From NCBI GenBank assembly GCA_030248215.1, contig JASANG010004100.1, positions 236,555 to 300,554 on the forward strand: a stretch of DNA of 64,000 nucleotides, in the 5' to 3' direction. Each line of letters starts with the position of its first letter. The first letter of the stretch is position 1. The translations under genes and the position numbers were made by a program. This document shows, one piece after another, positions 22,301-33,200 of the stretch. Under the pieces are notes generated by a model. It was not told the origin of the DNA and made no database searches. It saw only the letters and a list, made by a program, of their open reading frames with translations. This DNA is from Enoplolaimus lenunculus. Taxonomy: Eukaryota; Nematoda; Enoplea; Enoplida; Thoracostomopsidae.

Positions 22301-24612
22301 AAACGTCTTTATTACCGACTAAGAACTTCTAAATACAATGTGATAAAAGATCTGGGGCGAAACGTTTTTCTCCTGGACTACAATAGAGTAAGCTTAAGCT
22401 TTAGATTATTTTTTGCTTAGACTTGGAGTTTAGGCTTAGGTATAATCTCATTGTTACTCTTAGGCTTAGGCTTATGCTTACGAATATGCTTATACTATAC
22501 TGCTACAGTTTTATTCTATACATTGTCCATGTAAAGTGTAGATGAGTAGTGAAAAGAGTGGCACTTAATGCGGGATTCACGTTACAACCGGGGCAGGCGG
22601 GACACCGTTTGTTCCATGTTGATTCGACGTCTACGTTAAAATCCGAGCACTCATGTCGGGTGAACAGATAATACTCGAATGACATAATATTTTACAAACC
22701 ACCGCTCTCAGAAGATCAATGTGTACAAAAGACGGTATGTCACCTGATACTAGCGGACATTTATGCGAATATCATATTATATTCCAAAATTACAACGAAT
22801 ATCATATGATATTCAGCCGGACAGTGTAATTTTCGGTTGCTAATAGATTAATGGAAAGTCGGACTTCAGAGGCACAGATATGCTTAAAATACCAAATACA
22901 CGTCTGCGCAGCCATTTCCTACACAAAATCGTTGAGAAAAACAGTGTTATAACAAATTTCAAATTCTAGTATCGTATGATATTCAACAGGACAATTTGGG
23001 TATGTTAATGCCTCAAGTATGCAGATGATATTCGCTGACAACACGTCGAATATCATATGATATTGAAGGACAAAAGGTGACCTACACATGATGATAGCAG
23101 ACAAATACGACTTTTTGATGTGATATCGGGTCTGTTAGCACACAAAATGTTACCCAATAGGCTAATAGGGACAAAACGTGTCCCAAGCTGCTCGGGTTAT
23201 AACGTGAACCCCGCATAAACGTTAATTCAATTCAAAGGTTCGTCCATATATATTTTACAGGATGCCGTATTTATGAAAAATTACGAGAACTGGGTCCTGA
23301 GGTGGACTGCTTTATAAAACAAAACGTATCAGAAAAACAAAAATGGTACCACATACGAAAGTTTATGGATTTCATGGAAACTGTCGTGGGAAACAGTGAC
23401 AAATTATCAGAAGTTCGTTGTTTAGCACTCAAAACTGGTAAACAGCATGCTGTATTACGAAATCGTGGCTTTCGACGAGAATTTTTTGAGGTACAAATTA
23501 ATTGGCATTCCAGTCTAAATGGTTTGAGTTAGTGATGGGCATCGGATATCTATAATTTACTACTTGCCGGCGGGTATTCGTCGCGGATTTTTCACTGGGC
23601 TATTAATTTTGAAAAATAATTTAGAAATACAAAGCCATTCTACCAATAAATATCAAACTAAACTGACGTTTTTAAGTTTTAGATTGTTTCAATAAACAGG
23701 ATTTTAAATCGTCAAAGAATGATTATGCAGGAATGTGGTTCGATATTTTGACTTGAATACAGATGTTTTCTTTTGTCAGCACTAACTACCTCAGTAGTGA
23801 AATAATGCAAATTGTTCTAAAATTTCTTTACAACAAAGCATTTAAGATACCTGGCGAATATCCGGATGAAACGGAAAACGGATATTGAAATATAAAAGTT
23901 TCAAAAATGTTTTATTTTTCTGCCAAACCAATTGAGGAAGAATAAATGGTGTATGCGTCGAAATTTGTAAAATTTTGGGCCCGTGTAAAGACCAGGGGCG
24001 GAACGTTTTTCTGTAGGACTGCAATAGAGTAAGCTTAAGCATTAGACTATTTTTTGCTTGGCTTAGACTTAGGCTTAGGCTTACGAATAAACTCATTCTT
24101 ACGCTTTAGGCTTAGGCTTATGTTTAGGCTTTGGCTTTGGCATAAAGCTTAAAATACTGTTCCGCCCCAGTTCTTTACATTGGCTAAATTTTGGATCAAT
24201 TTCGTAATTCTCATTTCATTTCGAACAATTGCAGCATATCTTTATTAACAAAGAAAATGTTTTGAACTCAATGAAAATACGCCAAACTTTTTTTTAGATC
24301 TTCCGCAACGCGGTATTATGTTGTGTGAACGAATGGATGCGTGGTCGTCCCAACCGGCGTGCTACACATCAAGCATGGTGCAAAGTTACCAATTTTGCAT
24401 TATTTCACTGCAAAAAATCTTATAAGGCTGAGTGTCGCAAAATTTACAACACTACTCGAGTGCCACGTAGTTTGCAAACGCAGCCTTTGGATCTCAAAAC
24501 ACTTCCAATCAACAGCGACAAGGCAACTGATAAAGTTAGATCAGCGACTAGTTCTACACCAACGACAAATGAATCGCTGCTACCGTTTGACAAATATAAT
24601 AAGCATTCTTAA
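16269..24612 (+). CDS. Plus-strand gene with eight-cysteine C-terminal domain (locus)
   Basis: A proposed five-exon gene: 16269-16356, 19812-19933, 21327-21537, 23261-23490, 24298-24612. All introns begin GT, end AG and keep the frame, giving about 321 residues. The last three exons are well supported and the first two are speculative. The N-terminal half is Ser/Thr-rich with no cysteine. The C-terminal 180 residues carry eight cysteines, which suggests a disulfide-bonded extracellular domain, although no signal peptide is visible at the proposed ATG. I do not recognise the family. AATAAA at 24657, 45 bp after the stop, may be the polyadenylation signal. Confidence 0.5.
16500..18026. other. 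AT-rich intergenic or intronic stretch
   Basis: No gene is seen. A TTAGGC remnant lies at 16862-16890 and a repeat rich in TTTCCG motifs at 16970-17320. TATAAATAG at 17556 resembles a TATA box but no gene start follows it. Confidence 0.4.
18029..18273. mobile_element. TIR-A element
   Basis: CCAATGTAAAGAACAGGGGC to TCTTTACATGGGCC. Flanks ATCAGTAT and GTCAGTAT are a near-perfect 8-bp duplication. The core has eleven or more CCTAAG hexamers in three blocks. Confidence 0.8.
18842..18983. mobile_element. TIR-A element, truncated
   Basis: CGGAACAGTATTATATAAGC and a CCTAAG core. The right TIR is missing, cut by a TIR-E element that begins at about 18990. Confidence 0.65.
18990..19143. mobile_element. 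TIR-E MITE
   Basis: ACTCACTCTAAG to AACTCACCGGGATTTACAGTG with internal TCAGAGTGAGT motifs. Confidence 0.55.
19144..19811. other. Non-coding stretch with tandem CAATTG-CAAAC motifs
   Basis: Around 19680-19800 the motif ACAATTGCYCAAAC recurs loosely. The complementary motif array lies at 20690-20830. Both probably belong to one decayed inverted-repeat element. Confidence 0.4.
19812..19933 (+). CDS. Possible exon 2 of the eight-Cys gene
   Basis: Acceptor TATTGCGACAG, 40 codons, donor GTATTG. Includes NVVWIDEQWTATADANSK. Phase 1 in and phase 0 out fit the flanking exons. It sits inside repeat-derived DNA, so it may be spurious. Confidence 0.35.
20012..20603. mobile_element. TIR-G element with nested TIR-H
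   Basis: Ends TGACCCGAATAAGAGAGG and TTATTCGGGTCACTACAGTA are inverted repeats. A TACCCGCGGGTA-type element occupies about 20075-20190. Other TIR-G copies are at 33157-33607 and, truncated, 46803-47163 and 61206-61566. Confidence 0.7.
21327..21537 (+). CDS. Eight-Cys gene exon 3 (Ser-rich region)
   Basis: Acceptor GCTAGTTTCAG, 70 codons plus one base, donor GTATAA. Ser-rich and Cys-free (TRTKKSSSSLDDAIGS, ERSLVRSSATHSEENF). An in-frame ATG at 21333 could also be the true start. A TIR-B element begins 14 bp past the donor. Confidence 0.5.
21551..21750. mobile_element. TIR-B element
   Basis: GGCCCAAGTTAATACTTTAA to TAAGTAACATTGGCCC with a TTAGGC-like core. TIR-B ends differ from TIR-A (TTACTTTAA versus GTAAAGA) but the core is shared. 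Confidence 0.7.
21896..22240 (+). pseudogene. Transporter-like membrane fragment (amino-acid permease C-terminus?)
   Basis: An open frame of about 114 codons with three hydrophobic segments: VCCVLVLLANSDTFLL, SYLISLAMSFVLGF and HIIFLVSIVYLVKL. The motif TFRCPFDG followed by a final helix resembles the C-terminus of cationic amino-acid transporters, where F-x-VP-F-VP precedes the last helices. There is no ATG start and no neighbouring permease exon, and it sits in an intron of another gene on the same strand. It is most likely a stranded or decayed exon. The family call is tentative. Confidence 0.35.
22341..22529. mobile_element. TIR-A element, degenerate
   Basis: TCTGGGGCGAAACG to TTCTATACATTGTCC around a TTAGGC-like core. 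Confidence 0.6.
22760..23216. mobile_element. TIR-J element
   Basis: ATATCATATGATATT motifs, then CACACAAAATGTTACCCAAT and GTTATAACGTGAACCCCGC, as at 6845-7110. Confidence 0.65.
23261..23490 (+). CDS. Eight-Cys gene exon 4
   Basis: Acceptor TATTTTACAG, 76 codons, donor GTACAA. Contains CRIYEKLRELGPEVDC, a predicted helix YHIRKFMDFMETVV, VRCLAL and RNRGFRREFFE. Three of the eight cysteines are here. Confidence 0.65.
23976..24184. mobile_element. TIR-A element
   Basis: GGCCCGTGTAAAGACCAGGG to TTCTTTACATTGGC. Flanked by an exact 8-bp repeat, AAATTTTG. Confidence 0.8.
24298..24612 (+). CDS. Eight-Cys gene terminal exon
   Basis: Acceptor CTTTTTTTTAG, 104 codons and stop TAA. Starts IFRNAVLCCVNEWMRGRPN and continues WCKVTNF, HCKKSYKAEC. 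The last 50 residues are a Ser/Thr tail without cysteines. Confidence 0.65.
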   Translation: MFRNAVLCCVNEWMRGRPNRRATHQAWCKVTNFALFHCKKSYKAECRKIYNTTRVPRSLQTQPLDLKTLPINSDKATDKVRSATSSTPTTNESLLPFDKYNKHS

Positions 24613-24661
24613 TCAAGCTCTTGCATACTTCCGCCTGAAACTAAACCTAAGCCTGAGAATA

Positions 24662-25772
24662 AACAAAGTCTAAGCATAAATTATGTTAAAATTTTTGAAA
24701 AGTTGGCTGGGAAGTGTTCAAGAATGGTTCCAAGCCTGCTGCAAGCTTTGATAATTCGCCAGTCGAAGTATAAAATCAACTTGATTTTTGCGAACATAAA
24801 TAACCACTTGCTTCTATTAAAGTTAATCTAAAATTTTGGCAGCTTATCTCTGTCTACAGTCAGACTCATTACTGTTCAGTTAAAGTACACATTTACGCAT
24901 ATTTGAATACGCAAACCTTGCAACAAAGGTTCAAGTATACTTTACTGTCGTCGCAAAAATCTCATAGGTCCAGCTATGGGCTAAAACCTTTTGTTCTTCG
25001 TGAGATTTTTTGGTATCTTGTGATTCCATTAGAGTTCATCGCAAGCAATTCCTTGGTAGTAGGTTAAATGTTGGGCTTAAGCTTAATAGGCTTTGGCTCA
25101 AGGTTAGTGTTATGAGTGTAGAATCTGACGTAGGCTTAGACATAGACTTCAGCGTAGCCAGCTTTTGAGTTTACGTTTATAAGGTTAGCCGATTCGATCA
25201 TATTTCAAAATGGAACCTTTGACCTTTTCCTGATATCCCAAAATTCTACCGTCGAACATATCCCGAAATCCCAAAATCTAAAGTACACATCACGTACACT
25301 AGTAGCAAACGTAAAACAAGATACCGAGAGACATAAAACACTTGGTTCAGAAGAAACAGACCAAAACTTAATGTATAATAGTCCCGTACAACGAGTATAT
25401 AATGAATATTAAATCAAGATTACATGGGTATGCGGATATTCGTTCTGATAGTAATTTTTGACATTTGAACAATCGTCAGGGTTCCACTTTGACTTAGGCT
25501 TGGCTTTTCAGTTGTCTTCACGATGACGCGTTTCTAAGCCTTATTTTGCTTAGGCTAATGTAAGGCCCTTAAAATCAACATTGTCCAAAATTGGCAATAA
25601 TCCTTCCACTACGAAAACACAAAAATTCCAATTTTGTTCTGTAATTTCACTACGGTTATAATATTTTAAATACGTCTGTGTATTGAAAAATCATTTCTGT
25701 ATTTTGCGTATACATAAATTTGAAAACATACGCCGATAACTCAACAAAACCTTTAAAACTGTTTCAAATTAT
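24662..25772. other. Intergenic stretch
   Basis: Scattered TTAGGC-like and TAAGCC remnants (25060-25160, 25490-25560) and AT-rich DNA. No gene seen. Confidence 0.4.
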
Positions 25773-25929
25773 GGCCGATGTAAAGATCAGGGGCGGACAA
25801 TTTTTCTGTTCGAGTAAAATAGAGTAAGCCTACGTTTTAGACTATTTTTGCTTGGCTTAGGCTTACGCTTAGACTTAGGCTTAGGAATATGCTTATAATA
25901 CTGTTCAGTTTCTGTTCTTTACATTGGTC
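25773..25929. mobile_element. TIR-A element
   Basis: GGCCGATGTAAAGATCAGGG to TTCTTTACATTGGTC. Flanked by an exact 8-bp repeat, CAAATTAT. Confidence 0.85.
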
Positions 25930-26253
25930 CAAATTATAGTGCAAAACAACTCATCTGTTGAAGAATATTAAGTCTTTACAGCTGTGGTTTAACCAGTCCT
26001 TTGAACTTACGAATTTCTGCAAACAGTTGCAGAAATCAAGATCATATTTGACTCCTGCATGCAAGTAAACAAGCATAAGCTTAAGCATAAGCCTAATTCT
26101 AAGCTAAATGTTTGTCAGAATCTGAAAATTTTAAAAACTGCTCGGGGAATTGCAAAATATACCACTGGCTTACGGCTAAATTATTTCAGAAATATTTAAC
26201 TTAAAAGTTAACAGATTCTATGATATTTCTGAACGCAGTCAATTATGTGTACA

Positions 26254-26504
26254 TTATGCGCCGTTCAGAATAATTTTATCAACGGTGCCACAAAATATGG
26301 TATAGCCTAACTGAAATTCTGTAATAGGCCAGAGCTGTCACGAGTTTCGAGGAAGGCGCTGACACGTGATATCCCGGGGCTATAAGATAAATCTCTTATA
26401 GCCCAGGATTATCATGCGCTCGTTTTCAAAATGACACCGTGATAGCCCTGGGCTACAGCATATTTTGCCGTACCGTTGACAAAATTATTGTGAACGGCGC
26501 ATTA
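26254..26504. mobile_element. Palindromic MITE
   Basis: Ends ATGCGCCGTTCAGAATAATT and AATTATTGTGAACGGCGCAT are complementary. The centre holds GGGCTATAAGATAAATCTCT and related inverted motifs. Confidence 0.75.
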
Positions 26505-27144
26505 AAGAATAAAGCAATAGATGTGACAAATTATAAGCCATTATGATATTAGCATTTACGTAGCGTTAAAATCCGTCATGTTTCTTCAGCAGACATGCAT
26601 TAGATTCTAAAACAAAAAATTTGCATGTTATCGTCAGGAGTAAATCCAAAAATTACTGATGACGGCACTTTCGAGTAAACAAGCTCGCGAGCGAGCAACT
26701 AAACTCCGAGTCTTAGCACTACATCTCAAAACAAAATTTTTGGTTTCGATCCGATTTCGAGGGGTATTATCTATAAGTGGGCTTCCGTGTTTCTGCCAAT
26801 GGTTATCGTACATTTTTTTGCAATTTTCGTCTTTCTACCCTTACCACCGGTGTGGTTATACGAACGCTGTTGAAATCTATAAAGCGTTTGTGCTTCTTGA
26901 ATGTAATGCTAAATTCGTTGAATAAAGATATTCGAATTAATAGTTTATAAAATTTAAACTACGAAAAGTAAACTATTTTTCTTTCAAACATTTGTTAACT
27001 CAAATTTTGCTGTCTTCTTTTACTTGTTTCATGCATTTTGTACTTATAAATGAATAAATTTCTAAATATTCAGCAACTTTAAAGCTTATATATCACATTT
27101 AAATTAAAATCTTCCATGAATTGTATTAAATATTACGAACTTAC

Positions 27145-27222
27145 AGTGCAAATGGCAGGATCAAGGTAATTGTCCAAAACTTGAAGGAATTGCGGAACTC
27201 GAAGTTGAGCTTGTTGATGACA
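27145..27222 (-). CDS. Saposin gene exon 14 (domain 4, second half)
   Basis: ATTTTAG acceptor, 26 codons, donor GTAAGT. CHQQAQLRVPQFLQVLDNYL then DPAICT. The last domain cysteine must lie in a further exon not identified. Confidence 0.8.
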
Positions 27223-30200
27223 CTAAAATATAATTGCATTTTTCTATATAGAAAACTCGGCCGATGTTACTTTAACGGGCGTAAAGGTCTCTGGTGGGTG
27301 TATAAAAGACTGGGTTTACATTCTAGATTAAAATTTTTTGCTTAGGTTTAGGCTTAGGCTTAGGAACACATTTTTGCCACGCTTAGGCCTAAGATGTACT
27401 TTTACGTCCCTAAAAGTAACAATGGCCGAAAACTCTATCAAATAAACGCTCAATTTGTTACTAAAACCTTTTATTTTATAGTTTAATCGGTCCGTTGTAT
27501 AGAATGCAATCACAGGGGTATTATATGAAAACTACCAAAAAGGAACACATGTATTCGAAAACGAAAATCTCTGTCAGTGGCGGATCCAGGATCTCAAAAT
27601 GGGGGGGCCAAAATTTCACAGGTAATAAACTTATTTTTGACCCATACTGTAGCGACTGAAATAAAAGGGGGGTCCCCATTTTAAGTCCCAATATAATTTT
27701 TCTCGAGATGCTGTAGGGGGGCACGGCCGGGGTGGCCCCCCCGTGGATCCGCCATTGATCTCTGTGTCTCAATAATAAGACAGTGCTGAGCGAAATTGTT
27801 CTGTGTTTTTAGTTAATAGGTTAATTTGGTAAATGAATGTAGCGTGGACATTTTCCTGTATAAAATACGAAATACAAAACCATCGATGCTTTGGGGCGCA
27901 GCCAGCATTTCAGTTCGATATGATAATATGTCATGTAAAAGAAAAAATGATACGTCCTCAAGGATACATTAAAATATTTCGTTAAAAGTTCATTGTGTTA
28001 TTTCTCAGAACTTTGGGAATAAATTCCATCAAATATTCCTCTATTTCAAAACGGAAAAATAGAATTTTCAATAAACACAATACGATATAAATGAGGAAAT
28101 CAATCCAGCGGTGACATTATGCAACTTCCACAATAACTTGCGTACACCAAGTGACTCTTTTGACGGGGTAGTGTCTTGGACACTGAAGCATTTTTTGCTT
28201 CAGTATCCTGAACGTTGAAGCCAAAAAGTCATCTGGTGTACGCAAGTTATTGTGAAAGTTGCATTACAGAAACAAGAGCAACACAAACGATACCATCAAA
28301 TCTCAATGGAGTGCCAATTCGGGCTTCTAGCCAGTGGGAGCCATGGGTTGCTGTACCATCGTCAAAAAATTTTTTTTCCAATGTTCCCTTGCCCATTTAA
28401 AGTATCAATCTCGCATGAAAGACATTTGAAATCGTTTCAAGCCTCTTTTTAGAATTTTTATCCCGTCCTTCCTAGCAAGTTCAGCTGGCTACGGCCCCAA
28501 CGTACCATTTGTTGATATTCTTGTTGCAACGAATCGCAAACGTTGTCCAATAAATGTATAATTTCAGATCGAACATCAGAATCGAGCAACTCGATTTTGA
28601 TGAATTCAATCGTTCCTCGACACGCGTCGCATTCGACTTGTGAACGTCCAACGTCGCCAAGAGATGCCATTAAAGCCACTCAAAACACACACAAAAACGT
28701 TGAATTGTTTTCCAAAAAATCATACGGTAAGCAACAACACAACTTATCCATGATAAAACAACTTTGTACAGTCTAAAGATTCAGTGTTCGTTCAATGGTT
28801 GAACTTAAAATTTGCTAAATATGCTGACGTTTAAATTGTCTATCTATCAATTTTCGTTTATATTCCAGAGCAATTACTAAGCTAATTTCGTTCCCAGTTT
28901 CGGCCAATGTAAAGAACAGGGGCGGAACAGTATTATTAGCATATTCCTAAGCCTAAGCCTAAGCCAACCAAAAAATCACTCTAAAGCTTAAGCTATACTG
29001 TATTCTAGTACCACAGAAAAACGTTCCGCCCCTGATCTTTACATGGGTCCTTGTTTCTACCAATTATATATGTCAAAGTTGTCATAATGCAGCAATATTT
29101 TGCATAAACATTGCTGAATTACAGTTTTGTTAACAGCTACACAGCTGGGCTTTTAATTTAAAAACAAAAAAATTAAATCGCTTACATTTTTCATAATTTA
29201 AAATTGTTTGTGCTTCATTCCACAGAAAAACTTCCGAACCAACCCTGATCTTTACATGGGCCCGTGTTTCTACCAATTATATATGTCAATACGAGGAAAA
29301 GTGAAGAAAAGGCCAGCTGTACTCTAATTTACATAACGCTACCTTCATGCGTACTGCACACATCTAAAGAACGGCAAATGGTTTGGGCATTCATGTCACG
29401 CAACAACATATCAAGAATTTCTCGACCATATAAATTGACAAATCCTACACATTCGTTCGCCATTTCGGCTGGAAGCACTTTGCCACACAATGTTTGAACA
29501 TCGGACAATATCGATTCCTGAAGCCCTATTCACACGTTCAAGTTTTTGCAGCGAGAACTTGCAGCTGCAACTTGCATACTTGCTAGTTTTGTCCAAAATC
29601 CCGTTCGAAAAACTTGCAGCTGCAAATAATTCATTCAAAATGACAGCTAGAAATTGAGTTCACACGTGTGAACAACCATGCATTTTGACTGAATTTATTG
29701 CAGCAGTTGTCATTGGCTGATTCAAAAATGAAAATACTGCGTGTAATTTGCAGCTGCAAGTTCCCACAGCAAAAACTTGCACGTGTGAATATGGTTTAAA
29801 ACAAAATGAATATTATTACAAAATATAACTTTATTTTTGCTTTTAAGTCCTGTCCCTTCAATGGCAAAATTGTCACACTTTCAAGCAGTTGTCATTTACT
29901 TTATTAAACGAACAATTGTAAATCTGCTGTTTAGGTTCACGCCCAACCCAATACGGTAGATGAAGCACAAATGTTTTAGCAGCGGCTCATGGCCTGAGGG
30001 GATTTGAGCTTTTCAACACGTTCTCCACACATAAGATTAAAGCTTCTGCTTAGGCTCAGGTTTAGGAGACAAGTTGTTTCCTGAACCAAAGTCTAAGCAT
30101 AAGCGTAAACGCAAATGTTGGTGAACCAGTACAAGAACCGCATTTTGCATTCAAAGACGTACCATGTAGTACCAGGGCCGCAGCAACGAGCCCCACATAC

Positions 30201-33200
30201 CCCTCATTTAGGGGCTCCCACCGTACCCGGTTGAAACAAAAACCGCCGAAGTTTTAAAATGCATCTGGCTTCTTTCTCGTTTTGCTTGCGATTCTCGGGC
30301 CCCTATTCTGTATTTGGGAAGAGCCGCCACCCCTGTCTCCTTCGGCACTGTGTATTACGTACGTTGAGAGGAGGTTTGGCCCTCGGAATCACACCAATCA
30401 GTCTGCGCAAAAGTTATCATATGAATCGTACCTTTGTTTCATTGCTCCGATTGATATCGTACAGCAACGCATCAACAATAGTTTCACATATCGCACATCC
30501 AGTAGTGACACCATTTCGAGTATGTCGTTTTGGCAGTAGGCTAACCATCAACGATAAACGACGCAATGATTGCTGACGATGCAAAGGAACCTAAGTATTT
30601 ACAACGCACCATTTACCTTCGCTATTTATCTCATGCAGTATGCTGCGAGCAATTAAATACAACCTGTACACGCGTAATGAATATTTGTCATAGCCACAGC
30701 ACGAATAAAACCACAATGATATGGTAAACTGCCATTAACCCTAGCGATTGGAGTAGGAACCCTAGCGGAAAAAAATAGATCTCATAGCGTTAAATAATTT
30801 GGCCTATATTTTAAGGCGTCCCGGTTTTTCGCGAGACTGAAACAAATCAGGCTTATGTTGTAGACTGTTTGATTAACGTAGTTTTATAATTTTACTAGCG
30901 CTTTGGAGTAAGCTCAGTAATATGCTTAGGTTAAGTGCTATTATGCCGCTGAAAGTAACATTGGCTAATGTTTTGGTACGCTGCGCAGTATCGTATCGCA
31001 GAATTGTGATTAGAGGGGGTCAGCACTGATAAAACTAGGGACTTTGTTCTATTTTGATCAAGATAAAATTGACGCACCGTTACCATACTAGGGTTTGGCA
31101 AAGGATGATTTAGGTTTTACTAAAATAAACAGTATATATGGCTTTACAGAGAATGTTGTTTTTAGATACTCAAGTCTACACCAAATATGCAAAATTCGCG
31201 AATCAATATTGGTCTTAGTAACCAAATTGGAATCAACATTTGCAACCTTGGCTTCTCAAAGCGCAATATATTCTTGGGAACAGTGAACCTGGTGCCTGGT
31301 CAAACTCGGAACTGGGGAATACACGTCTCAAATTAAATAATTCCTTTTAGGACAAAATCTTTCCGCAGCTGACAAACATAGCATAAAACTGGAGAGATCT
31401 AGTCGAAACAAAAAATTGTCCAACTTCGAACATTGTATGTCAACAAAAATCACATTAATTTGTTTACATTTCACAAACATAATCAGCTGGAACGCTACCC
31501 AAAATACGTATGTGAGGTGTTTCAGATTTAACAATACAGATAATATATTTTTAACCTGATTTACGTAAAAACACAGTGTCAAAGCATTAAATGAAACTAA
31601 AAGAAACTAACCTTCGCAATGCCGTTATTCGCAGTATTGCTGCGTTGAATCAAACGTAATGCTTGATGTGTTGACGATGGACAAAGTTTGATTTCTGAAC
31701 ACAACTGCTCAGGATCCTTCTGAAAAACAATAACAGTAATGTCATGTTTGGTGAAACGTTTGCTAAGCTAAAATCGAAACTCGAGCTTATGATGTGTTTT
31801 CTAGATAAACAGCTGTAAATTATTGTGCATATTTAAGGAAAAGTAAAAAGTATTGGCCAGAGTTGTAAAATTTTAAGACAAAAGAAGCGTAATTGAAGTT
31901 AAACTACAACAGCTGCCACTGAGCATAACTGAAACTTTAATAAGTTTAGAAATTATTTCCATAAAACTAAATAAACATTTTGCTCCGTGGCAGAGGCGCA
32001 TCCAAAAGTTTCTAACGGGGTGCTGGCTGGCAAATGTTATGAAACGCAAAAATTGTAAGGTAGGGACCTTATCATTTTATCACCAAAAAATTTTCTGAGG
32101 GCGAAAAATTGTAAGGAAGACCGTACCATTTTAAGACAAGAAAAATTTGTGATGGGGGACGTACGCCCCCCGCCCTCCCCTCTGGATCTGCTTGTGCTCC
32201 GTGGATCCATACTCATTACTAGCTCGGTACACAGCATGAAAACCATCGGCGTAGGTGTTTTGACAAGTAACACGGACATGGACTATGCAAATATCAGAGT
32301 TGGAACATTTTTCTAAGGGACTGAAATAGAGTAAACTTAAGATTTAGACTATGTTTTGATTATGCTTAGATATAAGTGCATTCTTATGCTTAGACTTAGG
32401 AATATGCTTATGCTACTTTTGGCGACGGACATGAATATACAAAATACTTAGAATTTCAATTAAAAATAAAACCAAGGAAGGCCATGGATGGAAACTTACA
32501 AGTAAATCCTTTACTTTTTGAATAATCTGCGGAAAATATTGGTCGACAAGAGCTTTACACTAAAACAATGGAACATTTGCAATTGATATAATCTTTAAGT
32601 GAGAAAAAAGATTAATTGACACAAAATCTTTGAATGAATTTCTTAAAATGAAAAACAAAGTTTCTTTCAATTCCAAAATATCTGCGCAAAATTGTCAAAT
32701 TTGCTTCAAATTCATTAAAATGTGTAAAATTGTATAAATGTTTGATTCGGACAAATTGCGCACAATTCAACTTTTCTTATGGATGCCTTCGTGAGCTGGG
32801 AGTTGAACGAGTAACCTGTTGCGAATGTTAATAATTTTAAAAGGTCAAACTGGACAACCTAAAATAGCCAGGTACGCACTTTCGCTACAAGACAATGATA
32901 AAAAACTCTATTTTCGGATCAGTTTTCACGTGTAATATTGGATTCTTTGTATTTTATGTTTATTATTTCGATTTTTTGTGGAATTGAGTTTTCTTTGAAA
33001 ACGATTCGAAATTGGCATTTCATCACAATTTACGATAAAAAACTAAAATTTTGAACAATTCGCCGAGATTAAAAATTAAAACAATTTTGCGCACTTTAAG
33101 TAAACGCTATTTTGCGCAGTTCACCGTTTCTGGCTAATTTCAGCAATTTTGCGTACTGTAGTGATCCGAATAAGAGGAGGAGACTGATATTTATTTGGCC

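Noticed and set aside
26659-26925. Plus-strand 88-codon frame followed by AATAAAG
   Set aside because: The first half overlaps a dispersed GGATCC/CAAAATTTT repeat, and no splice or domain evidence exists.
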